DNA of 64,000 nt from Pyricularia pennisetigena (GCF_004337985.1 NC_043740.1:2376874-2440873); one strand, 5' to 3'; numbered from the stretch's first letter, positions 23,926 to 36,327 are shown. Numbers and translations are program-made. Notes: generated from the letters alone by a model not told the origin.

Positions 23926-25000
23926 ATTTGGGCGTTTGAATTAAATGTATGACTTCCTTTTGGGTTGATAATGAATTTCACAACTTGAACTTCAACGCAT
24001 CGAGCAAATCGAGCCAAATTTAATACCTCCTTCAGCCTTATTTGGAGCTCAAGGTTTTCGTTACGGACGCGTCCTGTTTCTTTGGCTATGAGGCTGAGAT
24101 TTACGAACAAGGCATACGGTTAATCCTCCATACGTTTCTTCGTTGCGTTCTTTGGAAAACCACTGTTATGCATACGCGTGCGGGGCAGAGGCCTGAATGC
24201 CACCCATTGATAATGTAGCCTTGGCCCACCCGGTCTTGGCCATGTCTGTAACATCTGTTATTTCCATCACGTCTGGCAGGTCTATCGGGACGGCGTAAGC
24301 ACCAGTACTCGGAATGGAAGAACAAGAAGATACGTACCGGCCAGTACAGCCGGATCAACAAGAATACCTACGTTTTGTTCCTATGACTGGGCCATGATCG
24401 ATTGATTGATTGACTTGGCCTTTCCTGAAGTCTCCAGCCTTCGATAGAGTGACAGGCAGAGAAATACTTTATCACCGATTTGAACAATACCACCTTCCAG
24501 GACCATCCAGTTGATGGTCTGTTACACAAGACGAGAATTATGACAAGTCGTTTGGTTGCGCGCCGGCGAGCGTGGCTAATTGGACAATCGACCCTTATTC
24601 ACGGCGGCTGCAAATCTTGGCTATGTCGTAACCGCCAATGAGGATTCGGACCCCGCACAAAATCACAGTAGTAGTATACCGTGATATCGGGTCTTCGGAA
24701 ATGCATCCGTGGGTTGGCAAGGTCCAGACCGAGTTAAGCACCATTACTGACTTGGGTATATAAATTATACGAAACCCAACAATACGAACATCAACAATAC
24801 GAGGGATCACTTGTCAAGCGGGAGATTCTATAATGACTTTTTTCGAGACACAGAAACGCCGACCTTACCTACCGACCTGATTATTCAAACTATAAAGCTA
24901 AAAAGGTACCCGGTGCGGACGCAAACTGCGTGGGAACAAACATGAGTTCTAACCAATGGAATTGGCTGCTTAATTAGGGGATCCTAACACGACCTACACA
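23926..25000. promoter_or_regulatory. Divergent intergenic region between NLR and aldo-keto reductase
   Basis: About 1.1 kb holding both promoters. No coding signal and no repeat of note. Confidence 0.45.
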
Positions 25001-26645
25001 ATGGCTACAGATATGATTCTTCCAACGCATTTCGAGCTGAACAATGGCCAAAAGATCCCGGCTGTTGGCCTAGGGACCTTTCAGAGCGAGGATGACAATT
25101 CTCGGGTTAAAGAGGCTGTCAAAACTGCCCTGAAGATGGGGTACCGACACATTGACGGCGCTCATGCATACGGGAATGAGAAGGAGATTGGGGAAGCTAT
25201 CAAGGAGAGCGGCATTCCACGGGAAGAAATATTCGTAACGTCAAAATTGTAAACCGCACCAGAAGTCCAAAGGAAAAAAAAAGTTATACAGGATTGGTTA
25301 CTTACTCTGCTTTTAGGGCACAGAATTGGCATGAGCCTGGAGATGTCCAAAGGGCCCTAGAGTTGTCGCTTCGACATCTGCAACTGGACTACGGTACGCC
25401 CTGGGAAAATCTTAGCCGGACCGTTTAAACTCCTGCTAACATTATGGCTTTTAATGGCAGTCGATCTTTATCTCATGCACTGTAAGTAAATCCTCGCCAG
25501 ACTGATCGACCAAATGTCGAAGAACTGCTGTAAACTCACCATTACCAGTCCCCTATGCATACAAGACTGGGGAGAACAATGAGACCGTTAGGCATCCAAG
25601 TGGCAATGGCAAGGTATGACCTGATCAAGCAATGAGCCTGTTCTGAGGACAGTAGAGCCAAATACTTACTACTATTTGTTTTTTTATCTATAATAGCCCG
25701 TCATCAACTATGACTTGTCTAGGCGCTATCCAGAGACTTGGCAGGCGATGGAACGTCTCGTGGACTCCGGAAAGACCAAGGCGATCGGTAAACAACCGAC
25801 TCCCCACCCCCATCCCCGAACAATTCTCAGACCGTTAACATCCGGACAGGAGTTTGCAACTTCAACATACTCAAGACCAAACGAATTCTTGAAGTAGCCC
25901 GGATCATTCCGGCCGTTAATCAAGTCGAGCTTCACCCGTGAGTAGGGCATGCAAATATCGTAGTTGGAGACTGCGGAAATGCTTACCAAATCCTAACTAG
26001 ATACCTTCCACAGCACGAGCTGCTGGATTTCTCGGCGAAGCATGGAATCCTTATAGAGGCACATCAACCACTTGGCGGCCGGCCAGTGTCAATTGTGAGA
26101 GGGCATCCTGATCAGAGCCCTCCAACGGAGGATCAGACTGTAAGTACTTACTGGTTTGAGTAGTTTAGTGGCCCACGAAGAAGAGAAAGAGAAAGGGGAC
26201 GAACAGGACGGGAACTGCGCGGCTAACAAACTGGCGTACAAAGATTGCCGAGGTTGCCTCGAGCTGCGGCATGTCACCAGCCCAGGTTCGTACCATGCCT
26301 CCATTTGCCACGTATTTTAATCCACGTCCCTTTGCCGAGATTTTTGCCTTGGCTCGGGCTACAAGTTGCCAAAGTATACTGACGGCACTGGCTCAAAAGG
26401 TTTGCCTATCATGGGCAGTACAGAAAGGCATTCCTGTGATTCCCAAGTCGAACCAGGCGGCGCACATGAGAAGCAACATGGAAGTGCGCATGCTGCCTGA
26501 TGAGTCCTTCAACCTTGTCGATGGTCTGGCCGCAGCGCGTGTTGGTGGCTCAGTTCGGTTTTTGGAGCCCAGTCTTCACGTCGGGTTCGATATATTCGAT
26601 GAAGAAAACGACCAGCCAATTGCAGATGCTGCACCATGGGCCTGA
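25001..26645 (+). CDS. Aldo-keto reductase (xylose reductase-like)
   Basis: Nine exons (25001-25248, 25317-25393, 25461-25481, 25549-25613, 25697-25787, 25850-25937, 26001-26139, 26244-26285, 26400-26645) give 338 residues in continuous phase. Family motifs: [19 protein letters not shown] carrying the catalytic Asp and Tyr, VTSKL with the catalytic Lys, LMHFPYAYK with the catalytic His, [26 protein letters not shown], and [15 protein letters not shown] for NADPH binding. This is a cytosolic TIM-barrel oxidoreductase reducing aldehydes or aldoses. The number of introns is high for this family, and exon 3 is only 21 nt. The substrate cannot be assigned; the neighbouring genes give no pathway hint. 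Confidence 0.88.
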
Positions 26646-27117
26646 GTAGTAGCTTGGCGGTGGATTTGATGAACACGCTATGGAGGGATGGAGCCTTTTT
26701 GTCCGACTTATAAAAAAAAGACCAGAGTACACATAAACGCTCAAAATCATTCACTCTTCTCCCATGGACTTGAGTGCGCTGGGCGAAGAGAAAGAAACTG
26801 CAATGGGCTTCCCAACAGCCAAGTTGTCTTCAATCAAAGACATGAAATACTGATTTGCGCTACTGTATAATAATAAGGAACAGTAAAGCTGTCAAGCCTG
26901 AAAGCATACAAAGAATGAAATTGGGGATGAGAAGTGATGTAATTGCAGGCTTTTTGACTGGCCAAAAGCCAGTGATTGATCTGCCGCGTCTGGCCGCCAA
27001 AATTGTGAACCTCTGCCCCACCCCTGCCAGCTCTTGCGCAGGGGGAACATTCAACCTTGAATCACCTCCTTGCCGCGCAAACGTCAATTCCAAGCGCAAA
27101 CAGACACCAAACACGCC
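26646..27117. other. Intergenic, 5' of RRP41
   Basis: About 470 bp, tandem arrangement. It should hold the 3' flank of the reductase gene and the RRP41 promoter. Nothing else is seen. Confidence 0.45.
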
Positions 27118-28057
27118 ATGCCGCTGGACACATCAGCATACTCCCTCGCGCTCCTGCGCGTAGACGGCCGACGATGGAACGAGCTGCGGCGCTGCCACGC
27201 GCAGATCCGCACGCAGGCCGCCGCCGACGGCTCCAGCTACCTCGAGATGGGACACACCAAGGTCATGTGCGTGGTGACGGGGCCGAGCGAGGCGGCGCCG
27301 GGCCAGAGGAGGACGGGCATCAACATCACGGCGAACGCGACGGGCGGTGGCGCCAGCTCCCAGTCCAAGGAGGCCGAGGTGGTCGTCAGCATAGTGGTCG
27401 CGGGGTTCAGCTCGGTGGATAGGAAGAAGCGCGGCCGGGGTGACAAGTGAGTTTACGCGTCTGGATGCTCTTGATTGATGTTGATGATTTGAGGATGGGG
27501 TTTTGACGAGTTTTTCTTTTCTTCTTCTGTTTCTCGCTCCTCGCAGGCGTATACAAGAACTCCAGGCGACGGTCTCGCATGCCCTCTCGGCGACCCTCCA
27601 CACCCACCTCTTCCCGCACAGCACCATCACCTTCTCCCTGCACGTCCTGTCGCAGGACGGATCGCTGCTGGCCGCGCTGATCAACGCCGCCACGCTCGCC
27701 GCTGTTGACGCCGGAATCCCCATGGCCGACTACGTGGTCGCCTGCTCGGCCGGCTCGACTTCGTCCTACGCCGCCGCCGACGAGTCCGCTGATCCGCTGC
27801 TGGACTTGAACCAGCAGGAGGAGACGGAGCTGCCGGGGCTGACGGCCGCGACTCTGGGGGCGACGGACCGCGTGGTCGTGCTCTCGTGCGAAAGCAGAGT
27901 CCAGGCCAGCCGGCTAGAAGGCATGCTGGCTGTCGCGGTCGATGGGTGCAAGCAGGTCAGGGAGATTCTGGACAGGGTCGTCAAGGAAAGGGGCAGGCAA
28001 ATGATCCGCGAGGGTGCGATAGAAAAGGCGGATGCGCTCATGATGGATATGGAGTAA
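27118..28057 (+). CDS. RRP41: Exosome complex subunit Rrp41/Ski6 (RNase PH-like)
   Basis: Two exons (27118-27446, 27547-28057) give 279 residues. The N-terminus (SLALLRVDGRRWNELR) and the segments YLEMGHTKVMCVVTGP, HTHLFPHSTITFSLHVLSQDGSLLAALINAATLAAVDAGIPM and DRVVVLSCESRV match eukaryotic Rrp41, one of the six RNase PH-fold subunits of the exosome ring. In eukaryotes this ring threads RNA to Rrp44 and is itself inactive in yeast and human. A fungal-type insertion rich in Gly/Ser sits after the NITANAT segment, and an acidic insertion (DESADPLLDLNQQEE) lies before the DRVVVL strand. It is convergent with the downstream disulfide isomerase gene, only 240 bp away. Confidence 0.93.
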
Positions 28058-28297
28058 TAATGCACAACATGTTTACGGTTCAGAATGGGTCATGGGTTTC
28101 ATAGTAGGCGTTTAGGTGTCAGGCGGGGGTATTGGAGCATCGTATTAAAACATAGAACTACCGGAAGACCCCGGATAGAAAGACTATCCGTCTGTCGGAT
28201 TTTGAATTTGCAACCAGCTGACCGCTTAACAATACATATATGCGAACAAACAACATACATTGCATAACAGCAAACCTTTCCTAATCTGTCCTCAGGC

Positions 28298-29810
28298 TCA
28301 CAGTTCGTCATGCTCAGTAGCAGGCGTCTCGGCTGGCTTCGCAGTCTCAGGCTCTGGCACAGGGTCAGAGCCCTTGGTCTCGCTGGACGATTCGCTGGCA
28401 GTACCGGCCTTGTCTTCAGCTCCAGTAGCCTCCGCAGCCTCGGCTACAAGACCCTCAGGTAGCTTCTTCTTGGCGCCTTCACCCATACGAATCGCGTCCA
28501 CCCAGTTCTCGATTCCCTGAGCGCTGAAATCCTCACCGGGATACTGCCTCCACCAGTTCCTCCTTGCGTTGATAGCGACCAGTTGCATAGGCTTGTCCCC
28601 GAGCTCCAATGCCTTGATGACGGTCGAGCTGCTAGGGTTGCTGCTCGGAATGGCAAAGATTGGAAACAGCTTGCGTTTGGCCTGTGCGTACTTGTGCACA
28701 ATGTCTGCCAAAGAGTTAAGAGCAGCCTCAACATCCTTGCTGCGGTCGGCCTCAGCGGGCACGAACGCGAGCACACAAGTAGTTGACTTCTCACTGAGGC
28801 ACTCCTTAGCCAGCTTGCTGGCTTCATGAATGGTGGGGATTGGCGGTGCAACCTCAGTGATAACAGGAGTCTTGACAGTCTCGGTCGACTCGGGCTCCTC
28901 GGCAGATGGTGTGTCCTCAGGCTCAGCCTTCTTGGTGCTAGCCTTCTTTGACTTCTTGTCCGCTTTCTTGGTACTTGCCGGTGCCGGGTCAGGGTTTGGC
29001 GCACCAGCCTGAGACAAGAATTTCACCATATCTGCTTTTTTCACCGGGCCGTCGTACTTGATTGGCTCCTGCCCCTTTCCTGGGATGAGTATCAGGGTGG
29101 GAAACTTCTCAATGCCAAATTTTTCGACAGCCCCCTTTTCCTTGCTTCTGATCTGCGCAATCTTGATGACATCTAGAAAATCGATCGCAACACCCTTGAG
29201 GAGTGCGCTAACGGTGCCTTTGTCGGTGAACAAAATTGCCTTGGGCCCATCGGTCTTGTCAAGAAATTCGTCGAGGTCCTTGTCCGTCACCCTCTTGACA
29301 TGGTTGTTGATGCGTTCGACTACGGCGTCAACAATCCCAGCAGCCGAGCGCGGGCCGTTGTAGTCCTCCACCAATGGCTTTCCTTTATTCAAGGGCGGGC
29401 GCACAATCTTGAGAGTGGGAAAGCCCTGGATACCCATGGAGCCGCAGAAAGGCTTGTTCATTTCATCATCGCAATCGATTGCTGCCACATTTGCTAGACC
29501 TTCAAGGTTCTTCGCAGCCTTCTCGTACGCTGGCTTCAGGTTCTGGCAGTGACCGCACCATGGTGCATAAAATTCGAGTATCTGAGAACCAGCATTCTCG
29601 TTAGTCTGAGGATTCTTCTTTACACTATGGGCAGACAACAAAGCGAAGCTAGCCTACAGTCGTTTTGTTGGAATTGGCAACCAAGTCTTTGTAGGTCTTG
29701 CCATTGATCTGCAGCACGCTTGAAGCCTTCGGGTAGAAGCCGGCTTGAGCGCCTGGCAGAATCGCCAGTACTGCCGTTGCGACGGCGCAAAGTGACGTGG
29801 GGTGATGCAT
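28298..29810 (-). CDS. ER protein disulfide isomerase, Mpd1-like
   Basis: Two exons (29810-29658, 29581-28298) give 478 residues. The first about 23 residues are a signal peptide. A thioredoxin domain carries the active site APWCGHC (Cys60/Cys63), reconstituted only after the intron is removed. A second inactive thioredoxin-like part includes [20 protein letters not shown] Lys/Ala/Glu-rich linker, a third domain and the C-terminal ER retention signal HDEL (475-478) follow. It should form and rearrange disulfides in the ER lumen. I choose the ATG at 29810 because the next upstream ATG would bury the signal peptide. It is divergent from VTA1 across a 629 bp shared promoter region. Confidence 0.92.
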
Positions 29811-30439
29811 CTCCCGTTGATTTATAGTGGATACGACACCTGCGTGGTGTGGAGAGCCGAGGAGGAGCTTTAACCTAGCTCTGGAATTGCGCTTCAAATC
29901 AATGAAAGATGTTGTTATTTGCGTCTAAATTCAGGAGCAAAAGCAGAGTTGAAAGAGAAAATTTCGGCCCGCGGGATATATGGCGCCGCCAAGTTCCACC
30001 TCTGCACAGTTGTCTTATTTCCAATATTGGAAAGAGGCCACCGTGGTCGTGGAAGATCACGGAAGAATGCATTGGGCAACGGGCATCGGCAGGCATCGTG
30101 CATGGGGTGGGTCCACCTGTCACCAGGCGGGGTAAGCTTGTGCCACAATCGGTACCTATCAATGTGTGGCTTAAGCTCCCACGAGTCAAAAGCCGAGCGG
30201 TTAGCGAGCGAGCCTCCTGCGTCACCTGTCCAAGGCAGCAGCAAGTAGTGGGGAACTGTTTGCCGCCTCAGCCTGGCTCTTGGGAACAATCATCAACCTC
30301 ACCACTTTCACGATCGCGTTTTGCGAGCAATAGTGTTGCTAAGTGTAATTAAACCTTTTGCGATCGCTGCTACGCTCATGGTGTTTTTAGCTTCTGATTT
30401 TGGAAACTGTTCCCCAGACCTTAACTGTATCAACGCAGA
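29811..30439. promoter_or_regulatory. Shared promoter region between disulfide isomerase and VTA1
   Basis: A 629 bp head-to-head spacer; both 5' ends must lie here. I see no clear TATA box or defined operator. Confidence 0.5.
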
Positions 30440-31835
30440 ATGGCGCAACAACCGCCGGCGGCGCTGAAGCAGGCCGATAGCAACCTGTTTAAAACGGCCA
30501 ACCGAGCAGTCCAACTTGCATCGGCGAAACCCATCGTCACTTATTGGTGTCAGTATAACTTCTCGCCTCAATTTTGTATCATAGGCTTTTTCTCTAATAT
30601 TTGTTCAATAGGCGAATACTATGTCGTAAACCAAATACTCGCTCGGCAACTCCATCAGGAGGACCCGGAAATACTCAGCTACACCACAACACTGATGGAC
30701 AAGCTCGAGGAGGTATTGCGCATTCTGAGCTGTGACGGCCCCTCCAAGTTTTTTGCTGATTCTGTTTGTGCGACAGGCCAAGACAAAGTTTGCCGCCGAA
30801 GAGGCCGTTATGGACGATGACGTCGCCAAAGTCTACATCGAACAGTTTGCACAGGACACCCTGGACAGGGCGCAGAAGGTTATACGCGCAAACAAGTGCA
30901 CGCAACAAACAGCAAACACATTCGATGCCGCAGCTACCTTTCTCAACCTGCTCAGCATATGGGGCCCTCTCGATGCCGACACCAAGCAGAAGATCAAGTA
31001 TGCCAAGTGGAATACGTTAAGGATCCTCAAGGCGATCAAAGAGGGGACAGACCCCAACGAATCAAATCCCAAGCCTGAGCCGGAACCAGCAACACTGGAA
31101 TCTGACGAGCTTGATCCTCTGGCTGCGACGAGTTCCTCTGCAGGGCCTTTTCCAGCAACTGTCGAGGATGCTCCCGAGTCAAGCTCCGTCAGGGGCGACC
31201 CCTCCTTGGTGTCACAACCCCAGACTCCCGCCTCAGCAGTCGCACCTCATCAACAAAGCTCCATGACATTGCCCGATGCACCCCATGGGAACGCTGGCTA
31301 CTTTGATTCGACTGCCACCCCGCAACCGCCGTCGATACCCTCACCCATGTCTCCGCCCCTACAAGCATCAGCTGGAGCTGGAGATCTTCCCCAGAGATGG
31401 ACACCAACACCACCAGCTGCAGATGCTGCCTTCTCCCCTCCGCTGCCTAAAGATGAAAACCGTCAGTACACACAGGCTTCCGCCTCTGTGCCTGCTACTG
31501 GCCCTCCGACATTTGCACCAAGTCCGGCCGCCATGCCTGCAATAGCTTCGCCCCCAGCATTAGTTTCGCCGCCTGCATCTTACATGAACATGGCCCCGAC
31601 CCCGTCGACTGCCAGCTTCGGGCAACCCTCAGCACCTGCAACAAGCAGCAATACAGCTGCAGCCCATGCATCCACGGCACCAACAACAGCGCCTGGAGGC
31701 TATAACGTCGATGATGCTTCCATAAGGAAAGCACAGAAGCATGCTAAATGGGCTATATCGGCCTTGAATTTTGAGGACGCAGCGACTGCAGTCAAGGAGC
31801 TCGAGCTTGCTTTGCAAACTTTGGGGGCCAGGTGA
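30440..31835 (+). CDS. VTA1: Vta1/LIP5-type regulator of Vps4 (ESCRT pathway)
   Basis: Three exons (30440-30548, 30612-30712, 30777-31835) give 422 residues. The N-terminal tandem MIT-like domain (about 1-165) includes PIVTYWCEYYVVNQIL and FDAAATFLNLLSIWG with KYAKWNTLRILKAIKEG, typical of Vta1. A long Pro/Ser/Thr/Ala-rich linker (about 170-365) follows. The C-terminal Vta1_C helix pair (about 370-422) begins near VDDASIRKAQKHAKWAISALNF; in yeast this part dimerises and stimulates the Vps4 ATPase. The protein acts on endosomal membranes in multivesicular body sorting. The first intron uses a GTCAGT donor. Confidence 0.92.
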
Positions 31836-32378
31836 GCTGCAGTCACCAGCCTATCAACGTGCCAAATGGGCCCTTTCCGGACCTGGGAGCTTTTAACGCA
31901 AATGACAACAAAAAGCTTGCCTAGACTTGACTCGAGTCAAGACTTGTTGCGGTGTTGAATATTCTCGAGATTCGGTTCTGAGATCCTCTTAAGTTGACAT
32001 TCATGAGGCGGACTACAAGATTTGCAGCATGTGCAGATTACGGAATCGAGATGACTATCGGGGCAGAATGGCATTTGGGCCCAGCATGTCGATACCGGAG
32101 GTCCCATGGAACCCGACGGAAAACAGCTTGATTATTACGGTCCAGTAATTACTTATGTCTAACAGAAGCATAGCGTATCACATATCATTTTCTAGCTGCC
32201 TCCACCGGCCTTTTTATACCTCATTTTCCCCAACATTCAATCGAGATAAGCTGCAAGTGGTCAAATTCCTGCCCGATGTGGGGCCGCTTTGCAGGTGGCC
32301 AGTGACCTTTCTCTCCTGTCCGTCTTACATGTGTAGTGGGATATAGCGGGATCAATCAGGGTGGAAAAGCTCACTCAG
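31836..32378. other. Intergenic region
   Basis: About 540 bp between VTA1 and the following pseudogene. Nothing is recognised here. Confidence 0.45.
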
Positions 32379-34099
32379 ATGAAACCACAGTGGGAGGAGA
32401 CTCTGGGAAACACGCCCTTTACAAATCAAGCCAAGAGTGCGGACCAAGGCTCCCACGCAACCACAGCCATGTCCGCATCCGCGATGGAGGCCCTCCGCAC
32501 CTGACAGCGGCTCTACCAGCAGGGCCAGGCCCATGCGCGCGCCAACTAGCTGGAGGAGGCGCTCCTCGCCCACCGCGCAGCCCTGGCGCTGTGCGACCAC
32601 ATCAGCAGCGACGCGCTCCCGCAGCCGACCAATATTCGGCACGTGGTGCTCCCGTCGCTCGGCTACGTCTACCAGATGCCGGGCCGCCTCACCAGCGCTC
32701 TTGAGCGCATTGAGGAGGCGGAACGGAACCTGCCCCGCGACGACCCGGGTCGTCTCAGGGCGCTCGGCGAGCTGGCTGTCGTGTACCGCCACTTTGAGAG
32801 GCTAGGACGACGCCAAGCGGGCGTGCGAGGAGCAGTACGAGGCCGCCCGGAAGCTGGGCCTCGAACACGAGATGGAGCGCGCCGTCGGCAACCTGGGAAT
32901 GCTGAACTACCAGCTCTTCCTGGTAAATGGGAATAGGGCGTACCTGGACCTGGCCATCAGGCGGCTGCGGAGCGCGGTCGAGGTTCCGGGGGGCCCCTGT
33001 GATATGGTCGCCAGGGTGCAGAGTGCTACTGCGCGAGAGGCGATTGCCTTTGCTCGGTTGCCGCTTTGCTACACTGCCGAGAGCGACCGTGCAAGGGCGA
33101 TCGAGGCGGCGGTGGAGGGTCAAGGACTATTGTTTCTGTCACAAGACCCAAACAAGATTGCATTTTCGAGGTTTTGAGACAAAACAGGTCACTCGGCACT
33201 GGACTACGCAGTCTACAACGGCGACGAGCTGACGCAAAACATGCTGATCGAAGCGCTGCGACAGCAACTCAGCCACGAGGAGGTCAAGCAGCACCGGCTG
33301 GAGTCGACGCTTCGAAAGGGACAGAGGGAGCTGTTTCAGGATATCCTCCGGCCAGTGCTGCTGCAGCCAGACAAAAAGACCAGCCTCAGCCAGCTGCGGC
33401 GGGCCTACGCAGACACCCTGGGCGCGGACCAAGAAAAGGCAAGGCAGTTTGACAAGTTCGAGTGCGTGCGCTTTGGAGACTTTGCTCGGTGCGGTAGGCT
33501 ACCCAAAGGCACCGGCAACTGGATGCTGTGTTTTGGAGACGATGCAGACGGTGAACTGTTTGTCATTTTCATGTCTTATACGTGGGCCAACGAGAATCCT
33601 TGCAGTGGCTGCGAGATTTCCCCGGACAACGAGCGAAACACCAAGTATCACCATATGATCAGTGCCGTACAAAGTTTTCTCGAGGCATATGGCTCATCGG
33701 TAAATTATGGTTGCGGTCCTTTTTGTATTTTGCCCTTGATGATACCAACACCCTCAGCAGGACTGGGCTTGCATCAACCAGTTAGACAGAGACATACAGG
33801 CACGCGGGGTTGCGGCGCTGCCCATCTCCCTGGCCCGATGCAACGCCATGATCAGCATCACCGACAACAAGTACTACGAACGTGCGTGGCGCTGCGTCGA
33901 GGTCATCACAATCCGGGCTTAACAAAGATTGTCCGGTGCCCACAGGTGGCACGAGTACGAATATGACGGCAAAAGCCGGAATCGGGTGCTGAGGAATGGA
34001 AGTTTAGATAGGGTACTCAGCGTCGACGCGGCCAAGGTCTCTTTTGAGAGCGATCGTCCCAAGTTGAAGTTCTTGGAGGCAGGCGATGCTTCTGGATAA
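32379..34099 (+). pseudogene. Decayed TPR/ankyrin/TIR-like (SYxW) protein gene
   Basis: One protein can be followed from an ATG at 32379 to a stop at 34097-34099, but with four in-frame stops (TGA 32502, TAG 32547, TGA 33175, TAA 33920) and a +1 frameshift near 32804. A plausible 61-bp intron lies at 33700-33760. Recognisable parts are helical TPR-like repeats (SLGYVYQMPGRL, RAVGNLGMLNYQLF), an ankyrin-like stretch (GHSALDYAVYNGDE) and a C-terminal module with FIMSYTWANENP-like residues, DWACINQ, RGVAALPISLARCNAMISI and YYERAWRCVEV. That module resembles TIR/HET-type signalling domains found in fungal stress and recognition proteins. The stops are consistent with C-to-T changes at CGA, CAG and CAA codons (inference). 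The gene lies directly before a HET gene that is also interrupted. Confidence 0.78.
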
Positions 34100-34413
34100 T
34101 GCTGCGCCGGTACAGGCTTGAGAATTGGAGCAGGGCGAATCAGAGTAAAGGACTTTTTTCGGTTGAACGGCTGCCTCGATAATGACGAACCTGCAACAAT
34201 TTGAATGCGGATTCAAAAGTGACAAGTTTGAATGAGTCGTTTTTCCAAGCGGGCACCCCAGATGACAGAAATAAATAAGTGCTTACGGTGAGGTTGATCA
34301 ATGATGTGAATACCCCGCAAACTGGGCCAAGCCGCAAGTCTTGGTCTTGATGCTGAGTACATCCAGCAGAGAGATTTCAGCACAAAAAGCAAAAAGTAAG
34401 GAGAAAAAGAAAT
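34100..34413. other. Short intergenic spacer
   Basis: About 310 bp between the pseudogene and the HET gene, both read to the right. No other feature. Confidence 0.5.
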
Positions 34414-36327
34414 ATGACTTCTAAATACTGTTATAAACCCCTACCCCCGCCCGGCCCCGGGTCTGCAACGCGCCCATTCCGGCTACTGCGACTCCTCCCC
34501 GCCACAGACGCCGCCGCCCCGCTGCAGGGCGAGCTGGAACATGTCGACCTATCAGACACACCCCGTTACGAAGCCCTCTCGTATGTCTGGGGCTAACCCG
34601 TCTTCATCCAAGAGCTGCACATCACAGAGGGCAGCGACGGCGGCGTCGTCCACATCACCAAGAACTTGGCACAAGCCCTGCGTCGGCTCCGTCTCTCACA
34701 TGAGCCACGCACGCTGTGGGTGGACGCAATATGCATTAATCAGGACGACACGGAGGAGCGCGGCCGGCAGGTGGCCATGATGCAGGCAATTTTCGGCTCG
34801 TGCGAGCGCTGCCTCGCGTGGCTGGGTCCTTTTTCCCACGGGGACGAGAAGCCCCGTCGGTTCGAAATGGCCGAAGAGGAATACATGGCCTCGGCCATGG
34901 AGTTCTTTGAGCGCATTGCAGTCCACGACATAGAGCTCCTGGGCAGCAAAAAGGAGACGGCAGAGACCATCGCATCTCTACCTTATGGCAGACCCAGCCA
35001 TCTCGACCCCAACAAGGAGTATTACCTCCTGTCCAGCACAGAGACCGTGATGCTGTCGTTCCTGTTCCGCCGGGCCAAGCTGTGGGACCGCGCCTGGTGC
35101 GTGCAGGAACTGGCTTGTTCGCCGCGTCTGGTGCTCGTCGCGGGCGGTGCGCGGCTCGCCTGGGACCGGGTGGGGAGCTTTCTGTCCGCCGGTCACTACT
35201 CGGATGCTTTCCACGGCTCGTTTGGCCACGGCTGGGTCAGGCCCATCATCGCGCAGACCTTTTCCAGTCCCAAGCGCATCCAGGAGCAGCGGGAGATCTT
35301 GCAGGACGCCAAGGCGGGGAAGCATGACGACGGCAGTGCCGGCGCATCCTCCCTGATGGACGTGCTCGCCCGGTTTCGTCACCTCGAGTCTACGGACCCC
35401 CGCGACATGGTCTTTGGTCTGCTGGGCCTCGTGGACCCGTCCCTGCGCGTGCCGGTCGACTACGCCAAGTCCACGGTCGAGGTCTTTATTCAGACGACGG
35501 CCGCCATCATCAGCTCGCGTGCCAATCTCGACGCCATCTGCCAGAACCCGTGGTTTTCCACCTGCAAGGACGCCCGACCAGAAGGTCTGCCATCGTGGGC
35601 CGTCGACTTTGCCAGCCAGGGCACGGGGGACCTGATCTTTGCTCAGCGGGGTATATTTGCCGCGGGCAGACGGCGGTGCGAGACGCCCTGCCAGGTCGTC
35701 GCCGGGGTCGCCCTCAAGTGCCGCGGCCGGCGCTTCGGCAGCCCAGTGTCGGCTCCCGGCGTCGACACCGCCAATGACCGGTTCCCAGCCCACATGGGGC
35801 CGGAAGAGGTCATAGCCGGGGCCCGCCGTCTGGGCTACCTCGAGCAGCCGGACAAGGTCTATCCGGCCACGGGCGAGCGGGCGACGCAGGCCCTCTGGCG
35901 GACTCTGGTCATGGACTGCGTCGCCTACCCGGTCCGCAGGCTGACGGCCGAACAGGTCGAAAAGGAGACCGAGAGCCTGGACGAGATGGTTGGGAAGGTA
36001 GCCGCTCTGCCCAAAGACACCTCATGGAGGGACAAGGAAAAGCTTTACAGAAGGCTGGAGTCCTACATGATGTTTAGGCGCAACCGTGAGACGTGGTACT
36101 TTTTCACGACCGACGACGGCAGGTTCGCCCTGGGCGGCAAGGAGGTCCGCGGGGGCGATCTCGTGGCCGTCCTGGACGGCGCAAAGGTGCCCGTCGTGCT
36201 GAGGCCGACGGGCGAGAGCGTCGACGGCGTCGAGTGCTTCAGGTTTGTGTCTCCGGCCTACGTGCACGGCTCCATGGACGGCGAGGAGGTGGATGGGCCG
36301 GGGACGCAGGATCTGCTCTTGGTTTGA
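34414..36327 (+). pseudogene. HET-domain (heterokaryon incompatibility) gene with one internal stop
   Basis: A 638-codon frame (637 residues plus stop) interrupted only by TAA at 34594-34596, exactly after the HET signature YEALSYVWG. Downstream, in the same frame, are LWVDAICINQDD, CERCLAWLGP, LWDRAWCVQELA and DPRDMVFGLLGL, the standard order of HET blocks, and a C-terminal region ending QDLLLV. HET proteins trigger cell death or growth arrest on non-self contact. Without the stop the gene is full length, so the damage is recent or is a sequencing error. A TAA made from CAA would be a C-to-T change at CpA, the preferred RIP site. A short protein from residues after the stop (ATG at 34768 or later) would lack part of the HET domain. 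Confidence 0.85.

Noticed and set aside
33903..33950. A short intron that could remove the TAA at 33920 in the pseudogene
   Set aside because: The donor is poor and the frame reads on in phase through the stop into protein-like sequence; the gene would still carry three other stops and a frameshift.
34580..34626. A 47-nt intron (GTATGT donor, CTAAC branch, ACAG acceptor) that would remove the HET stop codon
   Set aside because: It would delete the conserved YVWG residues and shift the frame, so the stop is better read as a nonsense change.
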